A stretch of 64,000 bases of DNA, from positions 104,880 through 168,879 of the forward strand of contig MU623422.1 of NCBI GenBank assembly GCA_025201765.1, read 5' to 3'. Within the stretch, counting starts at the first letter, position 1; every line of letters starts with the position of its first letter. This DNA is from Daldinia sp. FL1419 (taxonomy: Eukaryota; Ascomycota; Sordariomycetes; Xylariales; Hypoxylaceae). The notes below the pieces were generated by a model. That model made no database searches, had not been told where the DNA came from, and was given only the letters and a program-made list of their open reading frames with translations. A program made the position numbers and the translations under genes. Shown in pieces: positions 38,276 to 49,779 of this stretch.

Positions 38276-39531
38276 GATGGAAAGCGCAAATGGGTAGATA
38301 TGATGTTAAAGTATAGATTTATTGAAGTTTCTGACTGTTAAAGATAACCTGATAATAAGCTCCATATCGACAGCTCGAGATGAGGAGATGACTATACTTA
38401 TAGATGATCAACTATATCCTGATAAATAGGTTTTACGTTTGATGTCGGGTACTTATTCCGTACCTGAGCCACGCCGCTTTAAACCTGAGCCTGACTGGAG
38501 TTGTACACATAAGTTAGAGTACGAAGTCAAAAACTGACACTGTATATTTAATGCATAAATAAGTACCTAGGTACCTAACCCATGCAATTTCAAGTTTTGA
38601 ACGGTAATTAAACTGATATATATTCTACCGTTTTCTCAACGGTTATTTTGCTAATATACATCCCTAGGTACCTAAGGTTATATGATTTTAATTGTAGAAA
38701 TTTGTAATTTTTATCCTCGGTTGCTATCCCCGAACATTTTCTCGTTAACAGGATTCAATATATAGGTAAGGAAGATATAGATGTGAATAAGAGAAGCTTG
38801 CGGTTTTGTCCTTCCACAATATTTATGTGAAAACCACAACGAGGTAAGCCTCGAGTGACTCCGGGTAGCATCCAGTTGCGGAACGTGCTAACAGATAATC
38901 TACCGATGATTTCGTTAGGGGAAAGCGGAAACTGGGATGAGAAGTGCTACATTGTCCTTGTATTGGCACGGCTTGACATGAAAGACTTGGTCTTACGTAC
39001 CATCCTAAGAGCTGCATGACTCTGCATGTTAGGACGATAAGTTGAGGTTGCAACTTGTTGGCGCTAGGTTCCTCGGCGGAATTGCCTATTTTTTCATAGC
39101 AATCTCAGCGAGTCTTACATGTGTGGGTGTGAAATAAATATCAGGTAAAAGAGGTTTCCATATCAAATGGACCTAGAAGGCATGAAAACAACTTCGTGAT
39201 TCCGCTAGGGATTTTGGCTCTCAACTATAGGAGCCCGTGGCAATATGTAAGAAGGTTATCCTTTGTTCTAGTTGTCTTATCATAAATTACAGCAGAGTTA
39301 AAGGATGACTTCCTAGGAAGTCAATTTATGCGAAGTGTAGGGGCATGTAAAGGAACGACCGGCCTTTGGGGCCTCCTAGAAAGTATAGAATACAGTTGCA
39401 GGGAAGATTACGAAGCCGTACACTTACCCCTCAACCCTCTCAATATTTATTTTCGGTTTTTCTAACTTGAACACCATACGAAAGCAAACTATACCGACGT
39501 TCTTCATTCTATTTTACGTAGTGCCTCCCCA
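38276..39531. promoter_or_regulatory. Divergent promoter region
   Basis: 1.26 kb between the starts of the reductase gene and the gene at 39532. AT-rich, with CCTAGGTACC clusters at 38557-38580 and 38664-38675. No defined site was recognised. Confidence 0.4.
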
Positions 39532-41151
39532 ATGTCGGAAAATACTAGGTCTTTGGCTCGCAAGGGGCGGGGTTCATGCTCGCCAGTCAACCCTATGACC
39601 CCTAAGTCACCTTCAGTCGAGCCACTCACTCCTATGCAACTAGAAGAAGATGCTGTCGCTTCGGTCGTTTCCCGCCTACATATCCCAGTGCTCCTGACGC
39701 AGCTTATAAAAGCATCGAATGAGCTTGTGGGAAGTGAAGTGCTCGGCCAATTCCTATCCATCTGTATCATTTCTCAGCGAAATGAACTACGCAGAATATC
39801 CGAGAAGCTTTATCAGAGTTGTAACGACTTTTGCACCGATGACCAGAATAAAGCTGGGGAGACATCGATATCTCAGAAAGACCCCCTTCAACCCAACACC
39901 ACCGGTAATGACGGGTCAAAGGTCAGTCTCGGAGAACAGCGTAAGGCTAATTTGAGGCCATCCCTCAAGATTGTCCTTCCGTCCAACGATATACCTAATA
40001 GAGCCCAATCTACTATTGAAGTACTACCAGAAGGAAGAAGAGCACTTAACGGCAATTCAAAGTCTCTTACCAGGGAACAGCGTATGTCTACAATATCTAC
40101 TCCCGATACAAATGGCCAGAGCGAAGATTTAGACTCTTCCATTGAGTCTCGTATTATGTTCGAAATCGAACAACAGGAAGTCATCGAATATCCAGCATGC
40201 TTCGGAAAGTTCAAATGGTAGAAAGAAAAGATTCCGCAGGGCGTCTCGGGGCTCATGGCGGCCACAGGTTTTACCTCTAGGCGACTCGGACTCTGAAAAT
40301 ACGTCTACTGTAAGACGGACATCAAGATCTCTAAGCCCCGTGAATAATCTCCTCGAATCTAGTCTTCCAAGTCCCGAAGACTCCCCTTTGAAAGGATGTG
40401 AGCTAAGGTCACAGGGGCATCGTACTGGCAAAGGTGATAGCCAGTTACTTCCACCGATGGCTACGCAGCCCAATGCCGAGTTTGCGATGGAAAGTCTATC
40501 TGAGATTCAGGACTTCAAGCTACCAGATAATTCATTAGACACTTACAAGGCTATATTCGCTTCACTAAAGCGCGAGCAACAAGATGAGTCGGTTTGGTCA
40601 GACGGATCGGAATGGAAGGGTCTAGTTGAAACGGCTTTTCGGGGCCGCCGAAGGAGTTCGATTCACTATACCCTAACTGCGATGGCACTGAGCCGCTGGT
40701 ACGACGGCCAGGCAAGGCGGTACTCATTAAAACCCCGCGCAGCTGCAACGGAGGTATCGAGAAGGCTTCTTGGCCAACCCCCGAAAGATTCAAGCCAGAA
40801 GATAGGGTGGGAATTGCGCCACAAGCGTCTCACGACACACTTGACGCGCGGCAGGAAATGGGCTAAGCTAGTGGATAGTCTTGGTTTCGGTATTCTCTTC
40901 AAGGATGCATGGTGAGTTCCTTGTTATGAATCAAGTTCCATGAGGGAGAAATATAGTACTAAACTTCTCGTAGGATGCTTGTCAAGGCGGATGAGTCTTT
41001 GCTGATGAGGATCATCGCTTGCCTCCAAATATGTCCAGAGAAGATGTGTATTCTTCAGCTTCTAGGGGAGCAGATGGATCTGCTGCTTGAGCACGGGCAG
41101 ACGCGCCCGGATATTCTAGAGCAGTCCCTCGAGAAACAAAAGCTTGGCTGA
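39532..41151 (+). CDS. Unrecognised nuclear-type protein, three-exon model
   Basis: Two reading frames must be joined. The first runs 39532-40221 and the second is open from ~40130 to 40911. The best join is a 199-nt intron, 40082-40280 (donor GTATGT, acceptor TTTTACCTCTAG), which restores frame. A second intron, 40912-40973 (GTGAGT/CTCGTAG), links a last exon ending at TGA 41149. The resulting 452-aa protein has an N-terminal helical part (SRLHIPVLLTQLIKASNEL), a Ser/Arg-rich disordered middle and a conserved-looking C-terminal block (YKAIFASLKREQQ, AMALSRWYDGQARRYSLKP, RRLLGQPPKDSSQKIGWEL). No domain is recognised. If that intron is not used, the gene carries a frameshift. Confidence 0.65.
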
Positions 41152-43035
41152 GCAACATCATAATTCCAGCTCAAGCCCCAATGGGAAAAAGAAAAAGGAA
41201 ATTTGCTACAAAGTACGACGAAACTTCAATCAAACGGCACAAAGCGATACTGATTGAAGATTAAGTGTTATTAAAGTAATGTATATATATATAGATAACG
41301 GTTGAAAGAAATGAAAATGCACGGCGACATACCCCGATCCTAATTGTCCCTAAGCTTTATGTTGATTTGGTCCAACTACTTGAACATCTACCCGGTAGGT
41401 GGTAAGTCAGGGGTAGTTGAGGCTGTGGTTGTGGCTGTGCTTCTGGCTGTGGCTATCTTTTTCTCTCCTCATACCGCGCAGCGACCAATTCCGTACACCA
41501 TTCCTATTCTCGGAAGTTTAAGCCGTGCTGGCTCCTACCAGTGCCGGCTCGGACTGGTACTGGCTCAGGAATTAAGTGGTGCTGGCTCTAAGGGTGTGCC
41601 AGCTAAGTAAACAACCCGTGCTGACCCACAATCGTGCTAGAACATATCTTCGCTAGTTCACGATCCAAGCGGTGCTATCTCAGATGCGTACCAGCCTTGG
41701 GATAAAGCCGTGCTGAAACGTACCCGTGGCCAGCCCATACTTACGCTGGCACACATGACGGCTGGTGCAAAAATTAAGATGTACTGGTCCCAAAGATTCA
41801 CTATTTTAAGTAACAATACCTAGATTTTCTATTCTAGGTATATGATAACACACACAAACTTCTCTAGTTATAAGTATTTGTACCTGAAATGACCAGTGCT
41901 ATGGCCATTGTGAATTAACAACGCCTCATAGACCCAACGGTATCTATTTTTTATGTATGTCTAGTGTAAGGCTCTGCAACTGGAGGGTAATCATTGCGAC
42001 AATCTCATTTATAAGTCGTTTATGCACACAGAGACATCGGAAGAGATTTTTGCAAAGATTCAAATATACAAGTCGGAAAAAGCCTATTATATATGACTGC
42101 TGATTTACGAGTTTCGCCAAGTTTCATACTTTCCCTGCCAGTGATGGCCTTGTGTCGCCCCTTCAACCATCAGCGTGTAGTTTGACTAGTGGTGAAAATG
42201 CTGACCAAAATTAAGTCATGGCAACTCGTTACTAGGTATATCTTGTGTTAGGGTTAACGTTTTCGTATGCAACGGAAGGGTAAATCTTGATTAAGGGAAG
42301 GATGATACTAGCTTCCAGGCATCTGAAACAGGACACAACTGGCAAAAGGCGTCAAAAGACTCTTGATTCCACTTTCGTCCCTAGGAACGCCGTAAGTGGA
42401 CGCCGCTCGTTTCTGTACTACAACCCGGTCAATAATGCAACATTCTTAGAAACCAAACATTATAAATGTTCTTAAGATGGGAATAATACCACCGGCCTCG
42501 TTGCTAACTCCCCTTATCTCACTTATGACTTCCAAAATGGCGCTTCAACTAAATGACTTAAGTGCTCCGGTGTCTCAGTCTAAAGGCATATATTCTTCTA
42601 ATAGTTCCGAAGAGGGGGACTCTGACCAGCCCATGACAATTGATGAACCTAATGGAGACCAAAAGACGACCGAGGTAGTGTGATCGGGCGAAGGGATAAT
42701 TTAGGTAGGTAGATAGTCAGAAGCATGCAAGTTGGCGATTCTCACCAACTTCCTTGATGTAGGCATAATAATACCTGTAATTCCCGGCCCTCCTCTGGAT
42801 AGATGGGTGCCTTCGGTCCGATTTTGAACGAACTATGAATGTATCTGTACGGAATCAACTGATTTCTCCTAATAAGAGGTACCTATAGACTAGATACTAG
42901 GTGTATGTCTATCCATATTGAATAGGTCACATTAACACGTATGCTGGCCATCCCGAGCCAATTCTTGTCCTCGTGCCATCAGATTCTGCTGTTGGATAAT
43001 CACGCAGCTTAAGAGATAACGCCCTAGCCGTGCTA
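41152..43035. other. Intergenic with GTGCTGG-rich segment
   Basis: At 41400-41770 the motif GTGCTGG/CCAGC and variants recur more than ten times at irregular 15-40 bp spacing, after a GTGGCT-rich stretch. Open frames 41344-41610, 42287-42475 and 42477-42683 have no homology or splice support; the last is acidic at its end (SSEEGDSDQPMTIDEP) and is the least unlikely of them. Confidence 0.4.
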
Positions 43036-45081
43036 CTAAGGAGGAATTATCGCTTTTCGGCCATGTGAAATTAACCACTTACTGATGAGATCGGGCCAGA
43101 CGGATCCGAGACCTGCAAAGTGATGTTGTCGGCCCGTCCTGGCAAATAGCGTTTCCGCGTAATTCCCCTGGGCGTTTGCTTGCGCCATGGCACCTCGTCT
43201 AGCTTCAAGCTCGCTGTTGGAGCAGGAGATGATCATATCGGTATAGCCGGTATTGAGATATGCCTGTGAGGTAGTAAGGGCTTTTTCCCACGCGGCTAAC
43301 GCGGGATCCACCCGCCCGTTCATATGATGAATGATAGCAAGCCCAAATAAGATAGATAGGTGGTCGACTTTGTCAAAGTACGTAGCTACCGCCACAGAAT
43401 GAGCCAGTTCTTGAAAAATGTCTTGGGCTATCTGTAGCGAACGCCAGTCTAACGGAAGTCCCTGTAATGACTTTTGCATGGACCAGATGAGGTATGCATT
43501 TCCTAGAGCAATCTTCACTCGCTTCATGCCTCTCGAATCCGTTCTATTCTTGACCTGGGCATCCAATAGCTCGATCCCTTCCTCGCACCTCTGGAGTTCA
43601 CATAGTATTGTGCCAAGAAGCGATACTACCTTATTGTCGGTGAGCCGTAACGATCTCAGGAGATTGTAGCTTTCTTGAAATCGGCCTTCAAATCGAAGGA
43701 TTCTAGCACGCATTAATGCTACCTTACTTTCCTGTACCAACCCCAAGGACGACACCACCCCACCCCACGAAGACTTAAATGATGCCAGATAATTTAGCGC
43801 AGATGTTAATGCATTGAGACGGATGCAACCTCGGGCCTTCAGGATTGCAAGGTCAGCTGAGAATGCGTTGGAACGATGATCAGATATAGGGAATGATATA
43901 GTCTCGTGTGACTGATTCGCCTCATCGTATAGGTCAGCCAAGGTTGCTCTCCTTATCTGGACCCTAGCCCCCAGGACCGCACCGTATGGCAACCCTTCCG
44001 CCCCCTTCACGGCCCGAGCAGCAATTTCCATCGCAGTGTATTTCCACGATTTCTTACCGAAATACGAAGTGGACAAGCATGTCTCAACTAGCTGCACAAG
44101 GCATGACTTATTCACTAACGTCTCGAGCTGCAGGGGGCCTAGATAGGAGAAGACACTCTCCAATTGACGCTGGAGGGTCTCGCAATCACTAACATAGTTA
44201 CATTTCGTTGATACATCAGTTACAGGATGAGCAAAATTATCATGATTCTCGGGTGGGAGTAGTGGATACTTGGGAAACGAATGTGCCATAATCCGGATAG
44301 CCTCAGCGATCCATCTAGTCCGCTCCAAGCGTGCGTGTAATAGTTCTGAAATACGAGGATCAAGATTTACGGTCTCCTCGGACATTCGTACGAACCCAAC
44401 ATGTTCTAGACGTTGAAGAGCAGGCATTAGCTTGCCCTCGTCGGCAACCGTATTGATCGGCGGACTAGTCTCGGCGACTTCTCCATCTTCACCCCACGAC
44501 AGCGATGGCGCCTGGATACGACGGAAGACAATATTAGGTATGCATGACGTGCCCAAGCATCGCAAAACACAAGCGAGGTTTTGAGGGTTAGGTGCTAGCT
44601 TATCCAGAATCTGACTCAACCATTCACTCATCGACGGGTTGCAGGGGAATGTGCTTGCCCTCCTGATAAGCTGCAGTTGTGACTCGTGAGACGCCTTTTT
44701 TAGAAAGTAATCTAGTATTTCGCGGCTACGGGGGTTGCGATGAGCATCGCTAGTGGCGTTGAAGATACCCACGAGAGAAAGCGGTCCGCCACGACCGAAG
44801 GCCAAGCTGATGAGATCTGCCCTCGGTGTGTTTCTATTTCGATGATCGAGTGTTCGACTGAGCACATATGAGCGTGCATACCTATCCCGGGTTCCTTGAA
44901 AAGCAAGTAGGGCATCACGTACGGCCCGTTCGGCGTGGATGAAATCTAACGTGTCCGAGATACTCTGCTGACACTGAATGATCGCGTCCACCAATAATCC
45001 ACGGACTACGTAAGGATCCCGCTGAATAGCAGTCACCATATCCAAACTCTCCCCGTTGTCGCCAACACAAACTAGCCGCAT
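43036..45081 (-). CDS. 681-aa helical-repeat (TPR-like) protein
   Basis: Single intact exon from a true ATG. The whole protein is alpha-helical. Residues ~150-260 read like a helical/winged-helix linker (LACVLRCLGTSCIPNIVF, LQRLEHVGFVRM). Residues ~420-640 contain TPR-like helix pairs (KVALMRARILRFEGRFQESY, NLLRSL, SLLGTILCELQRCEEGIELL, VDPALAAWEKAL). No nucleotide-binding motif, signal or membrane segment is present. Winged helix plus TPR is the layout downstream of the nucleotide-binding domain in fungal NLR-like proteins, so it could be a stand-alone relative or fragment; that is inference. No close family is recognised. Confidence 0.72.
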   Translation of the reverse strand: MRLVCVGDNGESLDMVTAIQRDPYVVRGLLVDAIIQCQQSISDTLDFIHAERAVRDALLAFQGTRDRYARSYVLSRTLDHRNRNTPRADLISLAFGRGGPLSLVGIFNATSDAHRNPRSREILDYFLKKASHESQLQLIRRASTFPCNPSMSEWLSQILDKLAPNPQNLACVLRCLGTSCIPNIVFRRIQAPSLSWGEDGEVAETSPPINTVADEGKLMPALQRLEHVGFVRMSEETVNLDPRISELLHARLERTRWIAEAIRIMAHSFPKYPLLPPENHDNFAHPVTDVSTKCNYVSDCETLQRQLESVFSYLGPLQLETLVNKSCLVQLVETCLSTSYFGKKSWKYTAMEIAARAVKGAEGLPYGAVLGARVQIRRATLADLYDEANQSHETISFPISDHRSNAFSADLAILKARGCIRLNALTSALNYLASFKSSWGGVVSSLGLVQESKVALMRARILRFEGRFQESYNLLRSLRLTDNKVVSLLGTILCELQRCEEGIELLDAQVKNRTDSRGMKRVKIALGNAYLIWSMQKSLQGLPLDWRSLQIAQDIFQELAHSVAVATYFDKVDHLSILFGLAIIHHMNGRVDPALAAWEKALTTSQAYLNTGYTDMIISCSNSELEARRGAMAQANAQGNYAETLFARTGRQHHFAGLGSVWPDLISKWLISHGRKAIIPP

Positions 45082-46221
45082 GGTGGGTATAACTATTGAA
45101 ATAGTAATAGTAGTAAAATATATTTTACTCTGGGTATTATCTCACGTATCAGGCAATAAACGGGGTGAATTGGGTAGATCTAGTATGTATTAGGAGGTAA
45201 TTTTGGTATAACCTGAGGGGCTATGTCAGGTTAGGTAGGAGGTACTTTAGGTAGGTAGGAGATAAAGGAGAGAAGGCTGGTAACGTTTAGGTATCTTTTG
45301 GGTGGGGAAGAGGCTCTTCCTCAAGTGATCCACTTTAATTTGCGTCAATCGTGATTTATGTACCTAATGTATCATAGTATTACATACCAGGCAAAGCTAG
45401 GGTATTCCCCCAGCAAGGTACGTACTATCAGAATCCCACCAATCTCGAAAGGGCAGTTCCTTGCGGAATTAACCAAGCTCACTACGATGACAGGCTTCAG
45501 GTCACATGCATATCAATAAATGAAGTACACAACACTACCTAGATACCTGGCCAGCAAAGAAGCCGAAACTAAAATATTACAAACATCGATGCTACAGGTA
45601 GGTACTTACCAACTTGTATGTGTCACTAAGGTAGTTAAAAGAAGCATAGGTAGGTACTTATGTACCTAGCCTAGTTGATGTTGGTGCATGGCTTGGTGTA
45701 AAAACCTAAGCGATTATAACAGTTATGCTGATCGAGGTTCTATGTAAGTTCGGTTTGGGCTATGATATAGGTACCTAGGTACCTACCTAGGTATGTACCT
45801 ACGCATTTAATACGAGAGACCAACTTATAGGTATAAACGCTCTGTTGATTACTCAGATATATAAGGTACCTATACCTTATAATACGGTACGCCAAGTCTG
45901 CAAGATGTTCCTAAGTAGTGGGTCCGTTTCAGCCCAAATTTACTGTAGCACCGTACTGAACGGGATAAAGGCGGTGCCATCCTGGTGCACGTGAACTGTA
46001 ACGCTGTCAATTCGAACAAGTTTGACCTACACATCTTCTCGCTTCCCTCTGTTTCCCATTCAATCAATATCTTTTGTCAGGAGATATTTAAGTCTTGTTC
46101 ATCCCGTTGTACCTGAAACCTAGCCCCCCCCCCGCGATTGCAAAGCTATCTTACTCATATTCTATCCTGCAAAACAGTCCATAGGTATTCCGTGTTAGTT
46201 TCTACGCAGTCATCTATTAAA
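45082..46221. other. Intergenic, dense CCTAGGTA motifs
   Basis: 1.1 kb with the densest TAGGTACC/CCTAGGTA clusters of the window (45225-45290, 45595-45665, 45765-45805). A C10 run lies near 46124, just upstream of the next gene. No ORF is supported. Confidence 0.5.
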
Positions 46222-47221
46222 ATGTCTTCTTCAAGCCAGTCCAAGGACCGCAAGGAAGCCAAGGCTCCTAACCAAGCATCACTGGATTTCCTTCGCAGCC
46301 TGAGTGACCGTCTTGCACCTATGTTAAGCACCACGGTCTATCTCAGCTAGGAACAACTCAAAGACCTTGGGGTCGAGTGTACAAAGCTTGACTTCGACAC
46401 TGGAGAACCAACAGATGGAGGCCCAAAGTTTCTCCATTTGGCACCAGTGAATCGGATGGAAGCCATCGCTGAAACTGACAATCTGATCCAGAAAAGTATC
46501 GTCAGGACCGAGACCGAGGACGTTGACAAGGACAATTATATCACGGCGGAAGCTGTTGCGAGTTTTTTCGTCCACTCCATCTTCAACTCAGTCCTTAAAA
46601 AGGACAACCCGGATGAGCCCAACCTCATCGAGGAAAGCCCGTGGTCCGTTAACTAGTAAGTGATATATGGACGCTTCAAACGAGCATTGGTAGCAGACTA
46701 GGTAGGTAGTGCTTGAATAAGCTAACATGAAAACAATAGTCGATATCATTACAGTACTACGGGAACTTGCTGGGGCACCTGCTTCACCTTAGAAGTTCGA
46801 GACAAGTCCAAGCCGGATATATCATGCTTCCTTAGAAATGAGAACTTGCTTAATAATGACAAAATCTTTGTCGCCGAACTTTGGGTCTCCGTTCGGCTTA
46901 GCATCAAGCAATTGATGCAAAAGAAATACCACGATCACCAGACAGTTCCTGTGAGTTCCTATAGCCTGTGCCTCCATGCTAGCAACTTTCTTACTCCAAG
47001 TTGTGCCGATATAATTTAAGGTCACTATCACGTCAGCTTCAGGTAGAAGCCTCCGTGTGCTGCAAAGTTATGTTGATATTAGTAATAGACGGGTGATCGT
47101 GCGGAAGTCAGCTATTGTCGAGCTCAATGGCGATAATAAGGAGAACTTGTTGAAACTCCTAAAGGCCAGTCGCTGGTTCGTCGGTCAGCCAACCAGAGAA
47201 GAATCATCGCACCTGGCCTAA
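46222..47221 (+). pseudogene. Unknown accessory gene with one in-frame TAG
   Basis: Exons 46222-46655, 46740-46950 and 47021-47221 (introns GTAAGT/AATAG and GTGAGT/TTTAAG) join in frame into 282 codons, starting at a good ATG. Codon 43 is TAG (46348-46350), one C-to-T step from CAG. No plausible intron removes it. The rest is intact: an acidic central part (TETEDVDKDNYITAEAV), VNYRYHYSTTGTCWGTCF, AELWVSVRLSIKQLMQKKY and the C-terminal LLKLLKASRWFVGQ. The family is not recognised. It may be a recent pseudogene, a strain polymorphism, a sequence error, or a gene starting downstream (e.g. the ATG of MEAIAETDN). It directly precedes the DUF3723 relic in the same direction. Confidence 0.65.
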
Positions 47222-47305
47222 TCTGGGGTTCAATTTGGGGCACAGTCATTCGGGATTGATCCCCTTGCGTTTATCTACATATTACCGACACTCCTTCTCA
47301 ATAAG

Positions 47306-49641
47306 TCTTATTTGTTGATCTACATACATGTAGGTACTTGGGGATAAGGCACCTTCAGAGAGTTTTCAAGCGAGTTGGATGCGATCGATACAACCCAAAC
47401 AACTACATTTCAGGGACCATCTCCGCGGATGTACTACACGTGTCTCTCAAGCAGTCAAATCTGAGGCCGGGAGACTTACAGGGTCGTGAGCTACCTGAAC
47501 TTCATTTACCGGCCGGCCAACAAATACATTGTCTCGGTGGACGTCATCGTATACTTGCACTTAGAAAGTACAACCGCTCCGCATCGTGGTGGCCAATTAA
47601 GTTATTCGTCAGTTAGTAAGATCTATTTAATCCATGAAAGGTATAAATACTGATTTCTTAGATCTTACCACTGAGGCCTGTCGGTTGGTATCAGAGGGGT
47701 TTGCTAACGAGGCAAAATATTCGGACGGCGAAATCGTTGCAAATATCCTTCGCTATCCAGAGCATTCCGTCGACGCGAATCAGTGGTGGGCGAGACTTGA
47801 TAAGAGCAAACCAAGAACACTAAAAAAATCCTTGGTCACCCTACATTGGGACCGGCTTTTAAGAAGGTGTTGGGCATTCCGGGTCTCCGCCCTGGGCTTC
47901 TTTTGGCCCCTTGGCATAAGATATTGAATTGCGTCGAGGTAGGGTTCCTAAAAAAATAGTAGACACCTCACCCTTTTAATTTTCTCTTTCCTAACTATTG
48001 ACTTCCTAGGAAGTCATCCATTACCTTGGCGAGATCTACCAGACGTGGGTCTACATTGTAGGGTCTGAGCGTGATCTTAGATTCGTAGATAAAGACGCAG
48101 TAATGGAACTTCAGTCTCGCGTCCCGCGGGTGTCATATTGCGATGAACGTCATGTCGAATACGAAATGCGAAAAGAAACCATATTTAGGGGCGTAACAGG
48201 TATGGGAGAAAGGGAGTTCATCTTACGCAATCTGAAGCAGGTTATGCGCCTAATCCCATCCATCCACACTCTACAGCAGGATTTTAAATACCTCCGACAA
48301 TGTACCTATGTTATGAAAAAGTTGATCGGTGATGGGATTCAAGCTCCAATCACCGTACGCATCATGGCTCAAAACTCATTTCGGGGCAACGAAGGGCAGC
48401 CCGTTAATCATGAGGGAAGGTTTCTACCAAGTTTGAAGATTCTTTATCTACATATCATGCAAGATATTTGTCAACTTTCAGGACAACCTCCGCTAAAGGA
48501 TAGTGATAAAGAACCAGATTATGAGTTAGTACCTAATAATGCGATATCCTGGTATACATTAGCGGTCCGGGCGAGGGAGCTGGGCTTCTCTTCCGACGAG
48601 ATTATTCGTCTATGCCACACGGATCCCGACCGAGAAATGGCTATTAAGGCGTTGTATGAAGCTCGACCCCGGGAAGAGTTTGACTACGGGGGGGCATTTT
48701 GACTATATAGTAGCTCCATTAGTCAAAGCCTTTCAGATAGTACAACCAGTCGAGTCCCAGAAACCTCCGCCGGGGCTAACCTCACATACGGGAGAGCGAG
48801 TCGAAAGGAGATGTGGTCGTATATACTCGAATACTTACGATACAGATCGCTATTTCATAACCCTGGTGAACGTCACTCGTGAAGTACAGAAGGACGTCGA
48901 TATTACCTCGCTCTTCGTCCGGGTATCCGTGTTCCACATGTTTTGGGGTTGGGAAAATGACCATCAGAGCCACGTACGGAGCAACCCAACAAACGGCCCG
49001 GGTCACAACGATGATGAATTGGATGATGTAATGGAGGAAGCCGAAGCCACAATTGATAGGGGGTCTCATAATCAAGTATGGCAAGATGTCACGCCAGAAT
49101 CTGAAAATCAGGAAATGGAAGACGCAGCACCTATCGTACCGCAACAAAATAAAAAACAGGAAGTAGCAAGACGGAAGAAGCCACAGAATGGTAAGGGCCA
49201 ATCTACAGTGAGCAATAGGAAAAGAAATATCGTGGAGACAAATAAGCGGAAACCCCAACGACTTCATAGAGCAAAAGCATAGAGCAAAAGCAGTTGCAGA
49301 TACACTAACTAAAGAACAACAGCCTACAAGTCTAGCTCTAACATCGGCACCTGCCCCTTCTGGTCTCATGCCGCAAAACGAATCTCAGGTTCCACCACAA
49401 AAGATGGTCATACTAGTACGAGAGAAAGGGGACTGGAATAATATAGGGGAATATCCACGTGAGGATATTGTAGAGAAGTTAAAAGAAGCATGGAATATGC
49501 GCGAGGGTTATAGCTTGTATACTAGAGATGGTCGCGGCATCGCAATAGATGACTGCCCAACTCATACCTAACGATTGGCGCGTATGTCTTATTAGTAAGG
49601 ATGGCCCTGGCGAGGGATTTCCGGCGGACGAGACGCTATGA
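47306..49641 (+). pseudogene. DUF3723 family gene, 5'-truncated with four frame breaks
   Basis: Family landmarks appear in order: GIRHLQRVFKRVGCDRYNP, IHCLGGRHRILALR, SDGEIVANILRY, QWWARLDKSK, LGIPGLRPGLLLAPWHK, LIPSIHTLQQDFKYLRQC, RELGFSSDEII, RRCGRIYSNTYDTD, ITSLFVRVSVFHMF and VILVREKGDW. Introns 47612-47661 and 47939-48009 fit. Breaks are an A7 run at 47822-47828 (one base short), a G7 run at 48688-48694 (one base extra), a perfect 13-bp tandem duplication at 49267-49292, and an extra C near 49557. The usual N-terminal ~60 residues are absent. Homopolymer breaks could be sequence errors, but the 13-bp duplication is unlikely to be. The biological role of DUF3723 is unknown. Confidence 0.8.
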
Positions 49642-49779
49642 GTAAGAAGGCTGCTTTGAATGGAAATGGTAAAATATATTGCTACGATATTAGAGATAAT
49701 CTTTACTAAACTTAACTTGAAAGCATCTGCTCCTCGATTCCAGCAAAGTTCAAATCCTGACCCCATACAACTTGTATAG

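Noticed and set aside
40210..40222. 13-nt GT..AG segment (GTTCAAATGGTAG) that would also fix the frame of the gene at 39532
   Set aside because: Far below the minimum size for a spliceosomal intron; the 199-nt alternative has real splice signals.
49740..49760. tRNA B-box-like text (AGTTCAAATCCTGAC)
   Set aside because: No A box or foldable cloverleaf around it; it lies at the 3' end of the DUF7492 relic.
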